A stretch of 64,000 bases of DNA from Janthinobacterium sp. 344 (lineage in GTDB: Bacteria > Pseudomonadota > Gammaproteobacteria > Burkholderiales > Burkholderiaceae_D): positions 157,949 through 221,948 of the forward strand of contig NZ_FOKL01000010.1 in the NCBI RefSeq assembly GCF_900112025.1. Direction: 5' to 3'. Shown here piece by piece: positions 19,123-29,100 of the stretch. Position numbers and translations under genes: made by a program. The notes beneath the pieces were generated by a model. The model was not told the DNA's origin and did not search any database. It worked only from the letters and a program-made list of their open reading frames with translations. How positions within the stretch are numbered: the stretch's first letter is position 1; each line of letters opens with the position of its first letter.

Positions 19123-19533
19123 TCATGCGGGCTTGCCGGTCACCAGACCCACCTGGTTCAGGTCGATGCGGCGCAGCAAGTCGAGCACTTCGACCACCTT
19201 CGCGTATTGCACGGCGGCATCGCCGCGCACGATCACGGGGAAGTCGGGCGTGAGCGCCTTTTCCGTGCGCAGGCGCTCTTCCAGCTCGGGCAGGGTGACG
19301 GGATACGCGTCGAGGAAGACCTGGCCCGCGTTATCGATGGTGATGGCCTTGGTCTTCGGCTTCTCCAGCGCCATGGCCGAACTGGCCTTGGGCAGGTCGA
19401 CCTTGATGCCGGGAATGCTGGCGTTGCTGGTCAGAATAAAAATCACCAGCACCACCAGCAGCACGTCGACGAAGGGCGTGATATTGATGCCGCCGCTACG
19501 CTTGCGGGGGGTAAACTTGGCGGAGGTGGCCAT
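19123..19533 (-). CDS. exbD: ExbD-type biopolymer transport protein
   Basis: ExbD is the proton-channel partner of ExbB in the Ton motor. The 136-residue product begins MATSAKFTPRKRSGGINITP; the membrane helix carries the essential Asp (NITPFVDVLLVVLVIFIL), and the periplasmic domain ends in the usual fold (FPVIVRGDAAVQYAKVVEVLDLL, then VGLVT). I chose the ATG at 19533 because the sequence upstream in this frame is out of family. It starts 13 nt after exbB and is followed 10 nt later by tonB. Length and motifs are typical. Confidence 0.93.
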   Translation of the reverse strand: MATSAKFTPRKRSGGINITPFVDVLLVVLVIFILTSNASIPGIKVDLPKASSAMALEKPKTKAITIDNAGQVFLDAYPVTLPELEERLRTEKALTPDFPVIVRGDAAVQYAKVVEVLDLLRRIDLNQVGLVTGKPA

Positions 19534-19546
19534 GGTTATGCGCCCC

Positions 19547-21316
19547 TCACGCCTGTTGCAGCACGGGACGCATCTGGCGTCCGTCGCCCTGCTCTTCGGC
19601 CAGGCGCGTGGCGAATTCGTCGACGAAGACGGCCATGTCGGCAACGATGGCGTCCGAACGCGAGGACAGCCAGTTGTAGCCGAACAGGGCGGGAATCGCC
19701 ACGCCCAGGCCCGCAGCCGTACACAGCAGCGCTGCGGCCATGCCGGGCGCCACCGAGTTGATGTCCACGGCGCCGGCCATGGCGGCCACGACGAACACCA
19801 GCATGATGCCGATCACGGTGCCGAACAGGCCGACATACGGCGCGCCTTCGATGGTCGTCGAGAGCCAGATCATGCGTTTCGACATGCGCTCGCTTTCGCG
19901 CACCATCACGCCATCCATGGCGGCGCGGATGGCGCCGATGGTCGCGTTCGAGACGGCGTTCAAATCGTAGCCACGGTCGTGGCGGCGGCGCATCTCGTCG
20001 ATGGCCACGTCATACAGGCGCCACAGCGAGGAATCCGTCTTCACGGCAGTGCTCAGCTTGCCATTGCGCGCCAGGTGGTCCAGCGGCGCGCCGGCCGCTT
20101 CGTGGAACGACTGCATGAATTGCGCATTGGCGCGCGAGATGGCGCCATAGCTGCGGCCCTTGCCGATCATGATGATCCACGACAAGACCATCATCAGTCC
20201 CAGCACGCCGACGACGATCCACGCGTCGAGCGGCATGGCGGCGATGATGAAGCCGAAATGGCTCTTGCCGGCCTGCTGTTCGTCGGCGCCAAACACGGCC
20301 AGGCGCGATTCGGAACCTTGCGAAACGGCGTCGGCCAGCAGCAGGGCGTCGGGACGGGCCGTGCGCGACAGGCGCAGCTCGTCGATGGCGCCCGTGAAGT
20401 TGGCCAGGCCGGCGCTGGCGTTGACGTCGGCGCCCACGGCGGCGGCGGTCGCGAATGCCGGCAGGGCGGTGGCCAGCGAGACGGCCGGACGGCCGCCCAC
20501 GTACAGGGCCACGTTGGTATTGTCGGCTTTCAGTGCCAGGTGCGACCATTGACCGGCCTGGATCGGCTGGCCCGGCTTGCTGCGCTGGCCGTTGACTTGC
20601 ACGAAGGGCACGCCCTGGTCCACGCCGACCAGCAATTCACTGGCGCCGTCGCGGCGCGCATACAGGATCTGCTGCGCGCCCAGGCTGTCCGGGCGGACCC
20701 AGGCCGAGAAGGTGAATGGCGCACCGGCGGCCAGCGCCAGCGACGGCGAGGCGGGCAGCGTCAAAGGTGCCGTGCCCAGGCGGGCGCCCGCGCCGATGAC
20801 GGCACCGTCGAGTGCCGGCACGGCTGTCTGGGCATGGTTGCCATAGGCGGTGCTGTCGCGCGACGGCACGCCAGGTTCGGCGAAGTGGTACACCAGGCTG
20901 TAGTCGGGGTCGAAAGTGCGCTGGCCATTGCCGGAGGCGGGCGCCTTCGGATTGCCGTAGTACATCCACAGTTGCTGCGGCGTGCCGGCCGTCAGCGCCG
21001 GCACGTCGACCCAGATCAGGGCGATGCCCAGCAGCGGGTTGAATTGCTCGATCTGGTGGTTCAGGACGGTCTTGTCATCGCCGGCCACGAAGCGCAGGTC
21101 GGCGCCATTGTCGCTGACGCCCTCGAAGTTGAAATTGCCCGAATGCAGGCGCAGCAGGACGGGAATGCGGCCGGGATCGCCGCCCACGGCGCCCGCCTTC
21201 GGGCCGGCATCGACGGTGACGGGTTTGCGGTAAGCCCAGTCGGGCTGCCACCAGGCATGCGCCAGGCCGGGTACGAGCGTGCCCAGGATCGTGAGCAGAA
21301 AAAGAAAACGTTGCAT
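19547..21316 (-). CDS. exbB: ExbB/MotA/TolQ proton channel with an N-terminal DUF2341-LamG ectodomain
   Basis: The 589-residue protein joins three parts. After a signal peptide (residues 1-21) comes a DUF2341 domain (about 55-150: NGADLRFVAGDDKTVLNHQIEQF, VDVPALTAGTPQQLWMYYGNP). A LamG/concanavalin-like beta-sandwich follows (about 170-330: PFTFSAWVRPDSLGAQQILY, FTGAIDELRLS). A standard ExbB core comes last, with a membrane helix (LDAWIVVGVLGLMMVLSWIIM), LFGTVIGIM and GMAAALLCTAAGLGVAIPAL. The ectodomain should lie in the periplasm. Ordinary ExbB is about 240 residues, so this is more than double. It lies 56 nt after the TpsB gene and starts the exbB-exbD-tonB set. A GGAGA ribosome site is well placed. 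Confidence 0.92.
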   Translation of the reverse strand: MQRFLFLLTILGTLVPGLAHAWWQPDWAYRKPVTVDAGPKAGAVGGDPGRIPVLLRLHSGNFNFEGVSDNGADLRFVAGDDKTVLNHQIEQFNPLLGIALIWVDVPALTAGTPQQLWMYYGNPKAPASGNGQRTFDPDYSLVYHFAEPGVPSRDSTAYGNHAQTAVPALDGAVIGAGARLGTAPLTLPASPSLALAAGAPFTFSAWVRPDSLGAQQILYARRDGASELLVGVDQGVPFVQVNGQRSKPGQPIQAGQWSHLALKADNTNVALYVGGRPAVSLATALPAFATAAAVGADVNASAGLANFTGAIDELRLSRTARPDALLLADAVSQGSESRLAVFGADEQQAGKSHFGFIIAAMPLDAWIVVGVLGLMMVLSWIIMIGKGRSYGAISRANAQFMQSFHEAAGAPLDHLARNGKLSTAVKTDSSLWRLYDVAIDEMRRRHDRGYDLNAVSNATIGAIRAAMDGVMVRESERMSKRMIWLSTTIEGAPYVGLFGTVIGIMLVFVVAAMAGAVDINSVAPGMAAALLCTAAGLGVAIPALFGYNWLSSRSDAIVADMAVFVDEFATRLAEEQGDGRQMRPVLQQA

Positions 21317-21372
21317 GACAGTGATTCTCCGAAGAAAAGTCTAGAAAAGTGCAGTGCTGGTGAGCTGGGCCG

Positions 21373-23010
21373 TCAGTAGCTGGCCGACAGGTTGAAATTG
21401 ATGCGCCGCACGTGCTTGTGCGTGCGCGGCCCCTCGCGCAGCGGGTAGGAAAAATCCACGCGGCCCGTCAGGTAGCGCAGGAACTGGAAGCTGCTGCCGA
21501 CGCCCACCGAGGCCAGGCCGAACAGGTCTTTCTGCTCGAGCATCGGATCGCGCAGGCGCAGGCGCGCGCCATCGGCGAAGGCGAACAAACGCCAGTTTTC
21601 CAGCTGGCTGAAATACGTCAGCTGCGGCGTGCGCCATTCGACGGTGCCCGAGATGCCGTAGTCGCCCGTCGCCTCGGCCGACAGGTAGCCGCGCACGGAA
21701 TTGGCGCCGCCGGCGGCCATCTGTTCGCCCGACACCAGCGCCGCGTCGGCCAGCTGGCCCGACATGCGCCCGTGCAGCTGCGCGCCGCTGTCCAGGTTGT
21801 AGGTGGCGTTGGCGTCGCCCTTCAGCACGAGGAAGCTGGGCGAGGCCTTGTAGCGCTTGTTGTCATACGCGGCGCTGTCGCTGCCATAGCCGAACGCGGC
21901 GCGCGTGCCGGCCACCAGCGACAGGCCCAGGCCATACGTCGCCGATTCCGTCTGCGCGAAGCCGTTGTAGGCCACGTTGAGCGGCACATACTTCAATGGG
22001 ATGGTGGAACCGGTGCCATTCAGTGTCAGCGCTTCCTGGTTATCCTTGAAGTCGATGCCGCCGCTAAAGCTGTGCCACCAGATGCCGCTGTTGGGCACCG
22101 TGTAATTGACTTTCATGCCCAGCGCGTGGCCCTTGCCCAGCACGCTGGTGCCGCCCGTGCTGGCCACGTTGCTGTTCGACTGGTAGCCCGTCGCTTCCAC
22201 GCTCCAGCCCTGCGTGCCGATGGGCGCCACGTACGAGGCGGACCACACCTTGGTCTGGTTCAGGTCGCCCGGCGTGCCGAAAAAGCTGATGGTGGCGCTA
22301 TGCCCCAGCTGCCACAGATTGTCGTGGCCGACCGACAGGCTGGTGCGCAATTTTTTCGTGTCGGCGCTGTAATCATTGTTCAAGCCCACGCTGGCGCGCC
22401 ACGGGCTGCTGTCCTCGACTTTCAGGTCCACGTCCATGGTGCCGGGCAGCGTGCCCTGGCGCACCAGCGGCATCACCTGGCGCTTGGGACCGCGGTTCAG
22501 GGCCGTCAGTTCCACTTGCGCCTGCGTAAAGTCGGGCACCGTGCCTTCCGTCAGGGCCGGCACTTGCTGGCGCACGTCGAGCGGCGAGTTGTATTGCGCG
22601 CCGACCACGCGCAAGCGTCCCACCTTCGTTTCGCTCACCTGCAGCACCACCACGCCCTGCTCCACCTGCTGCTCCGGCAAGTCGACATAGACGGACTGGT
22701 AGCCCCGGGATTGATATGCAGCAACGAGGGCGTCGCGCGCCCCTTCCACGTCCTTCAAAGTGCGGCCCGGCCCCAGGAAAGGCGTGACCGCCGCTTCGAT
22801 GGCGCGGGCGTCGAGCACGGTATTGCCGCGCACCAGGTATTCCTCGATCGTCACTTGCCGTTCCGGCGCGGCCACGGGGGCCGCCGCCGGCACCGCATCC
22901 TGCGCGCGCGCCATGCCGGGCAGCGCCAGCATGGCCAGGCACAGCATCGTCAGGGCGGTCGCGGGTGCCGCGGGCGGCATGCCCCTGCCCTTGCTTGTCA
23001 TTTCACGCAT
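21373..23010 (-). CDS. TpsB/FhaC-family outer-membrane transporter of the two-partner secretion pair
   Basis: TpsB proteins recognise the N-terminus of their TpsA partner in the periplasm and pass it through a 16-strand barrel. The 545-residue product has a signal peptide (cleaved after GMARA, near residue 36) and two POTRA repeats (about 50-200: EEYLVRGNTVLDARAIEAAV, VGRLRVVGAQYNSPLD). Its C-terminal barrel carries the conserved loop-6 motif VRGY (AANSVRGY-like: GGANSVRGYLSAEATGDYG) and the FxD motif (LFAFADGA). It lies 146 nt after the giant TpsA gene on the same strand, the standard TpsA-TpsB arrangement. It is close in type to PdtB of Pseudomonas. Confidence 0.93.
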   Translation of the reverse strand: MREMTSKGRGMPPAAPATALTMLCLAMLALPGMARAQDAVPAAAPVAAPERQVTIEEYLVRGNTVLDARAIEAAVTPFLGPGRTLKDVEGARDALVAAYQSRGYQSVYVDLPEQQVEQGVVVLQVSETKVGRLRVVGAQYNSPLDVRQQVPALTEGTVPDFTQAQVELTALNRGPKRQVMPLVRQGTLPGTMDVDLKVEDSSPWRASVGLNNDYSADTKKLRTSLSVGHDNLWQLGHSATISFFGTPGDLNQTKVWSASYVAPIGTQGWSVEATGYQSNSNVASTGGTSVLGKGHALGMKVNYTVPNSGIWWHSFSGGIDFKDNQEALTLNGTGSTIPLKYVPLNVAYNGFAQTESATYGLGLSLVAGTRAAFGYGSDSAAYDNKRYKASPSFLVLKGDANATYNLDSGAQLHGRMSGQLADAALVSGEQMAAGGANSVRGYLSAEATGDYGISGTVEWRTPQLTYFSQLENWRLFAFADGARLRLRDPMLEQKDLFGLASVGVGSSFQFLRYLTGRVDFSYPLREGPRTHKHVRRINFNLSASY

Positions 23011-23102
23011 CTTCCATTCACCTTCATATCAAACGGTTGCCCTGTGTTGCGGCGCTGGGCCGGCGTTTTGTTGTTGCCAATGCTGATCTACTGATGCCTA
23101 GA

Positions 23103-23124
23103 CAGTCGCCGCGCGCGGCGACTG
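23103..23124. repeat. 22-bp perfect palindrome between tpsA and tpsB
   Basis: CAGTCGCC (23103-23110) and GGCGACTG (23117-23124) flank a self-complementary GCGCGC centre, a perfect 22-bp palindrome 32 nt past the tpsA stop. There is no T tract on the minus strand, so it is not a classical terminator. It could stall RNA polymerase or protect the 3' end, and so set the TpsA:TpsB ratio. Confidence 0.5.
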
Positions 23125-23156
23125 CCGAATGTCATCAAATGTTCATAAAACTCCGC

Positions 23157-26100
23157 TCACGGCTGCAAGCCGCGCCGCTCGCCCGGTGTCAGCGCCTGCA
23201 GCTGGGGCGCCGTCAATGGCCCCGCGCCCAGCACTTGCACCACGCCGGCGGGCTGGTACAGCGACGCCTGCGGATCGCTCCCCTTGCCGGCGCCGCCCTC
23301 GTCCACCGTCTCGTTGCCAAAGCCCAGCACCTTCACGGTGAACAGCGATGGCTGCGCCTGGCGCGTGGCGGCCCGTTCGCGCTGCAGCACGTCCTGCGCC
23401 GCCGTCACGGCCTGCGAGGCGGCCGCGCTGGCATTGCTGAGCGCGCCCACGTTGACGGAAACGATGGCCGGCATGCCGGTCGACTTGCCCTGCACCTGGA
23501 TGTTTTCCGCATTCACCACCTGCAGCGCCGCCAGGTTGACGTTGCCCGAGACGCGGATACCCGCCTCGCCCGCATCGATGGTGCCCAGCGGGGCGATCAG
23601 GTCGATGTCGCCGGGCGGCACCTCCGGGATCGGATTCAGCGTGGCGATGCCGGCGCCCGTCGTCGGCGTGCTCGGCGACAGGCTGACGAGGCCGATGCTG
23701 TCGTAGGTGCGGCGCTGCGGCGTGTAGACCACGGTGGACTTGGTGCCGCGGCCGGCGTTGATGTCGCCCGTGGCCGACCAGGCCAGGATGTTGCCGCCGA
23801 ACGTAGTAAAGATGCGGCTCTGCCCCAGCAGGATGCTGTCTTTCGCATACATCTGGATGTCGCCCTGTCCCTGCGTCAGCACGCCCGAGCCTTCGCCCGG
23901 CGCATAGCCGCCATCGACGCCGATCAGCGCGCGGCCGCCCGGCACGGTGATGCCGATGTCGCCGCCGAAATCCGTGTGGATGCCGGCATCGTTGACGGTC
24001 ACGTAAGGCACGTTGTAGTCGGGACGGCCCGCCTCGGCCCATTCCTGCGGACTCAGGTAGCGCACGCCCGCGACGGGCCGCTTGGTGAACACGCCGCCGT
24101 AGCCGTTGACGGTGTACAGCGCGCTGCTGAACATCGTCAGGTCGCCCTGGTACTCGATCTTCTTGCCCGCCTTGTCCTGCGCCGGGAAGAGGGTGGCGAT
24201 GGCTACACGGCCGCGCAGGTAGCTGCCGCGGCGCACGCCGTCCGGATCGTTGTACTCGCGTCCGGCCGCCTTCAGCTCGGCAAAGTAGACGTTGCTCAGG
24301 TACACCTGCTGCTGTTCCTTCGGCAAGGCGGCAAAGAAGCTGCGCGCATCGGTGGCCGGGTCATAGCGGATGCCCAGGCCGCTGTCGCCGCCAAAGCGCG
24401 TCGTCAGCCAGTTCACCAGGTGCAACTGGCTGACCTGCGCGTATTCGCGCGCCAGGTCGCGCCGCACGGCGCCCGTTTGCTGGCCGGCCTTTTCCAGTTC
24501 GGCCTGCTTCGTGCCGAGGAAGGCGGCAGCGCCCGCCTCGTCGCCGCTGTAGGCGAACTGGCCGCGCAGCCAGTCGGCCAGGGTCAGCTTGCCGCCATAG
24601 ACATACACGGCGCTGCCGGCCTGGTCGGCCAGCGGCTTGCTTGGGTCGGCCAGCTTGGCCGGGTCCAGGTAGCGCGCCGCGAAGGCCGCATAGTCGGGAC
24701 CGTTGCGGCCCACGCCGGCGGCCACGCTGATGCCGGCGCCATCGCCGCGCTTGTCCTGGCCGACATGGACGATGGAGCCGAGGCTGCGCAATTCCGCCTT
24801 GTCGGCCATGTACAGGTCGCGCCCGGCGCTCACGTTCAGCTGGCCCGGCCCCGCCACATAGAAGGTGCTGTAGCGGATGTCGCGCCCGGCGCTGACGACG
24901 GAAACGTCATCGGCATGGCGGTGCACGAACAGGTTGCCGCGCGCCGACGAGCTGCCGAAGACGACCGGCTTTTCCGGCAACTCGGGACTGTTGGCAAAGG
25001 GCTGGCCGGTCCATCCCGCCGCGCCGTCCGGCACGCTCTCGACGTTGCCGAGCGGGGTGCCGGAATTGACGATGTCGCGTCCGGCACGCACGGCCACGGG
25101 GCCGCTGCCTTCATACCAGAGGCCCAGGGCGCCGCTGACGCCCTTCAGGTTGCCCCGGTACACGATGCCGCCCGTGCGCAGGCCGACGATGTCGCCGCTG
25201 TTGGCATAAAAGTGCGCAGGCAACTGGCTTGCCGGCACATAGTCGGACACCGTCGGCGGCGTCATGCTGAACAGCGGATACACTTGCTGATTGGCATCGC
25301 TGGCGCCATTCGACGTCGTACCAAACCATTTCAATGCCCCCGGCGCCAGCGCATCGGCGCTGACGTTATGCAGCGGCAGCAGGCCGAACCAGACCTTGTC
25401 CAGTGCGCCGACGAAGCCCGGATTGAACGGATTCGGCAGCATGCGCGGGTCGGCGCCCGATGGCGTGATCGGATAACCGGCCGCATGGATGGAGTCGGCG
25501 GCCAGCATTTCCAGCTGGCCCGTGCCGGTCCTGACAAATTGCGGCGCCACCGGCGACGGCGCCAGGATCACGCCGTTTTGCGGCATGTCCACCTTGCCGC
25601 CATCACCACCCAGCCTGCCCAGGCTGGCATTGCCGTAGTACAAGCTGCCGCTGGCGGCCACGGCGCGCAGCACGGACGGCATGACGAAGCGCCCGTCCGT
25701 CGGCGCGTGGTTGTCGCCGGGCGTCGCATTGATCCAGGACGAGGTGGGCGTCAGGTTGCCGCCCGCGCTGAACAGGTCGATGGCCGTGGCCGGCGTCCAC
25801 AGCGAGAACCAGCTCCAGCCTTCGCCGGTGCGCTCCACGCCCTGGTAGCTGAACGGCGAACCATAGCCCAGTTGCTTCACGCGGCCCGCATCGGCCACGC
25901 CGCCCAGCACCACGTCGCCGCGCGCATCGATGCGCACGCCGCTGTCGCCCGGCACCAGGATCGGTCCGCCGCTGGCGATCGCCGTGCCCGCCGTGTAGGT
26001 TTCGTACGGCCGCGATTCCGTCGGATCGGCGCGGTCGAAGCGCAATTCGATGCCGCCCACGGCGCCCGCCTCCAGGCGCAGCGCGCCGCGCAGGTTGGTG

Positions 26101-29100
26101 AGCGTGCTGTTCAGGCTTGGCAGCTGGCGTTCGAAACGCGTGTTCGGGTTCGGCCGGTCGCTATTGCTGTCGAAACTGCGCACCTCGGCCACGGGGTTCA
26201 GCCCGCCGCCGATGCGGATATCGAGGTCGCCGCCGCCCGTCAGCAGGAGCTTGCCGTCCGGCGTCACCCTGCCCGTGCTGCCCACGGCCACGTTCAGGCC
26301 CTGGCTGCGCGGCGCGAACTCGCCGCCCGCATCGGCGCGCGAGGCCAGCATGCCGGCGTCGCCGCCCGCCTGCAGCAGCAGATTGCCGCCACCCAGGGTG
26401 CCGATGCCCGTAAAGCCCGACAGCCCCGGCAAGCCCGAGAACAGGTCGACGCCTTCGGGACGCGCGACATAGGTGCCGAAATTGATCCACCATGCCGTCG
26501 GCACCCCCGCGCCCGTGCTGCCGCTGCCCTGGCGCCACAGCCAGGTGCCGATGTCGCTGGTGTCCTGCTGCGCGCGCAGCCAGCCGATCGCATCCTCGCG
26601 GCGCTGGGTGAAGCTCGCCAGCGTATCGCCCTTGACGTCGCCCTGGGCGCGCAGCAGCAGGTTGCCGCCATGCTCGGGATACCAGGCGCGGTACAGGCTC
26701 TGGCTGCCGCCATCGACAAACGGCGTAAAGTCCTCGCCCAGCGCCCCCAGCAGCTGGCCCTTGGCGTTCAGGCCGCGCGGCAGGTTGAACAGATCCTTGC
26801 CGTCCACCAGCGGCGAGGCCGACTGCGTGCCCGCCGTGTAGACGCCATACAGCGAACGCATGTCGAAGTCGCCCGCGGCGAGCAAATCGAGGTCGCCCGT
26901 GCCCGTGCGCAGCACGCTGAACAGGGGCTGGCGCGCCGGCTCCACGCTGGTCACCTTCTCAGGCGGCGTGCCGTCGGCCACCTTGACCACCAGATACGCG
27001 GCATACTCCAACATGGTCTCTTCATTACCAAAGTACATCTCGATATCGACCTCGCCTTCGGGATATCCTTCGAGGAGAGCCGCTTCGCTGAAGATATATT
27101 TGGCCGGCGAACCCGTGCCCGGCACGATGGAAGTCACCGCGTCCAGGCCGTAATGCGTATCGGCCAGCATCAGATGGGCGTCCTTCGCATGCGGTTTCAA
27201 CGCGCGCGTGTCGGCCGCCGCCGTATCGGCGCCGCCCACCAGGCGCAGCGACCACGCTTGCGAACCCTGGGCCAGCATGGGCGCCAGCGCCAGGTTGCGG
27301 CCCTGGCTTCCGCTGCCATCCGCGCTGCGCAGCGACACCATGGTGACGTCGCCCGGCAGCCTGACCACGGTGCCGGCGGGCAGCACGCTGCCCTTGTCCA
27401 GCGCCAGCGCCGAGGCCAGCACCACGCCATTGACGGCATTCGTGCTATCGGCCACGTCCCACGGCCGGCCTTCCGGGAAAGGCAGGGCCACGTTGGCCGG
27501 CCACACCATGGCCGCCACCCGGGCCGCGCCAGGCAGGCGCAGGCCGGCATCGAGCTGCATGCCGCTCGATAAGGTCAGCGCCTTCGGCAAGACCGTGCCG
27601 GCCGCGTACAGCACGCTGCCATCGGCATTGCGCACGGCGCCGCCCAGCACGCTGCCTGCAGGCAAGTTCAACTCCGCCGTCAAGGTGGCGCGCGCCGCCA
27701 GCAAGGTGCCGCTGCGCAACTCCATGGCTTTCATCGGCACGGCGAAATTGACGCTCGTGCCCGATTTGAAATACGTGTCCTCGGCCAGTGTCACCAGGCC
27801 CGCTTGCGGCACGACGACCTCGCCGCCCCACGGCAGCCGGCCTTTCACCAGCTGCCAGCCCTTGTCATCGATCGTGACGGGCAGGACGCTGGTATCGAAA
27901 CCATCGGTGATGCTGCCAAAGACGCTGAGCTTGCCGCCGGCGCGCAGCACCAGCGCACCGGCCTCGCCCGAACCGTACACGCCGCTCAGGCGCGCCAGCG
28001 GATTGACGCCGTCGTAGCGGTGGCCGGACAGGTCGATGTCGCCATCGATATGCAGGTCGCCGCCCGGCGTGGCGCTGACGATCTCGACGCCAGGGCGCAA
28101 ATGGAAAGCGTTGGCGTCGCCGCGCAAGCCGCGCAGCTTGTTATTCATCAAGTTACCGTTCGCCAGCGCCTTGGCCATGAAGACCTGGCTGTCGGCGTGC
28201 TTCTCGTCCAGGTAAGCCTGGTTGATGCCCTGGTAGCTGCGGCCGTCCGCATCCTTGCCCGTGCCGGCCGGGGCATCCTTGTATTGCCAGAAGGCATTGA
28301 CGTTGATCGTGCGCGCGCCGGCGATGTTCAGCGCGCCGGCCGCGTCGATGTCGATGTCGTCGCCCGTGGCGCCACCGAGGCGGCGCGCATTCAGGTCGAT
28401 GCTGCCATAGTTGCCGCCCTTGTCACCGCTGCGCAGGTCGAAACGCGCGCCGCCTTCCAGGGTCAGGCGGCCGCCAGGCGACGCCAGTTCGATCACGGCG
28501 CGGTTCGGCGCCTCGATCACCTGGCCATAGCTGTCCGTGCGCAGCAGCGTGCCATGCGCGTCGAGCACGGCGCCGGATTGGATGGTGACGCCGTCGCGGC
28601 CAGCCAGGCGGATGCTGCCCACCTGTTCGCCGCTGGCGTCGATGCGGCCGTTCACCGTCAGGCTGCCGCCGTCGACGGAAACGCTCACCTCGCGCGCCTT
28701 GAGCTCGTCGCCGATGGCCAGATTGCCCTGCTTGAGCTGGAAGCTGCGGCTGCCGAATACCTTGCCCGTGGTCAGGCGCTGGTTCAGGCCGGCGAAATCG
28801 CCGACATGCTGGGCGCGCAGCTCCAGGCCGCCCGCCGCGTAGGCCACCTGAGTGCCGCCCGCGTCATAGCTGCCGCTGGCGCCGCCCAGCAGGCTGCCGC
28901 GCAAGTCGGCCGTACCGGCCGCCTCGCCCGTGGCGATTACGCTGAGCTTGCCGGCGCGGTTGTTCACGGCCGACACGTCGATCACGGAAGCGGCGGCCTG
29001 GCGCACGTCGCCTTCGCGGCTGTCGAGGATCACGTCGCCGCCCCAGCTGTACTTGCTGGTGTCATAGAAATCGATCTTGCGGCCCGCCAGGTCCAGCTTG

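Noticed and set aside
23129..23146. ATGTCAT-CAAA-TGTTCAT near tpsB as a Pho box
   Set aside because: Second half-site matches only 4 of 7 positions and the orientation is against the gene; mentioned only as context.
22965..27572. A 1535-codon plus-strand frame opposite tpsA/tpsB
   Set aside because: Shadow frame spanning two convincing genes of the opposite strand, with Arg/His-rich product.
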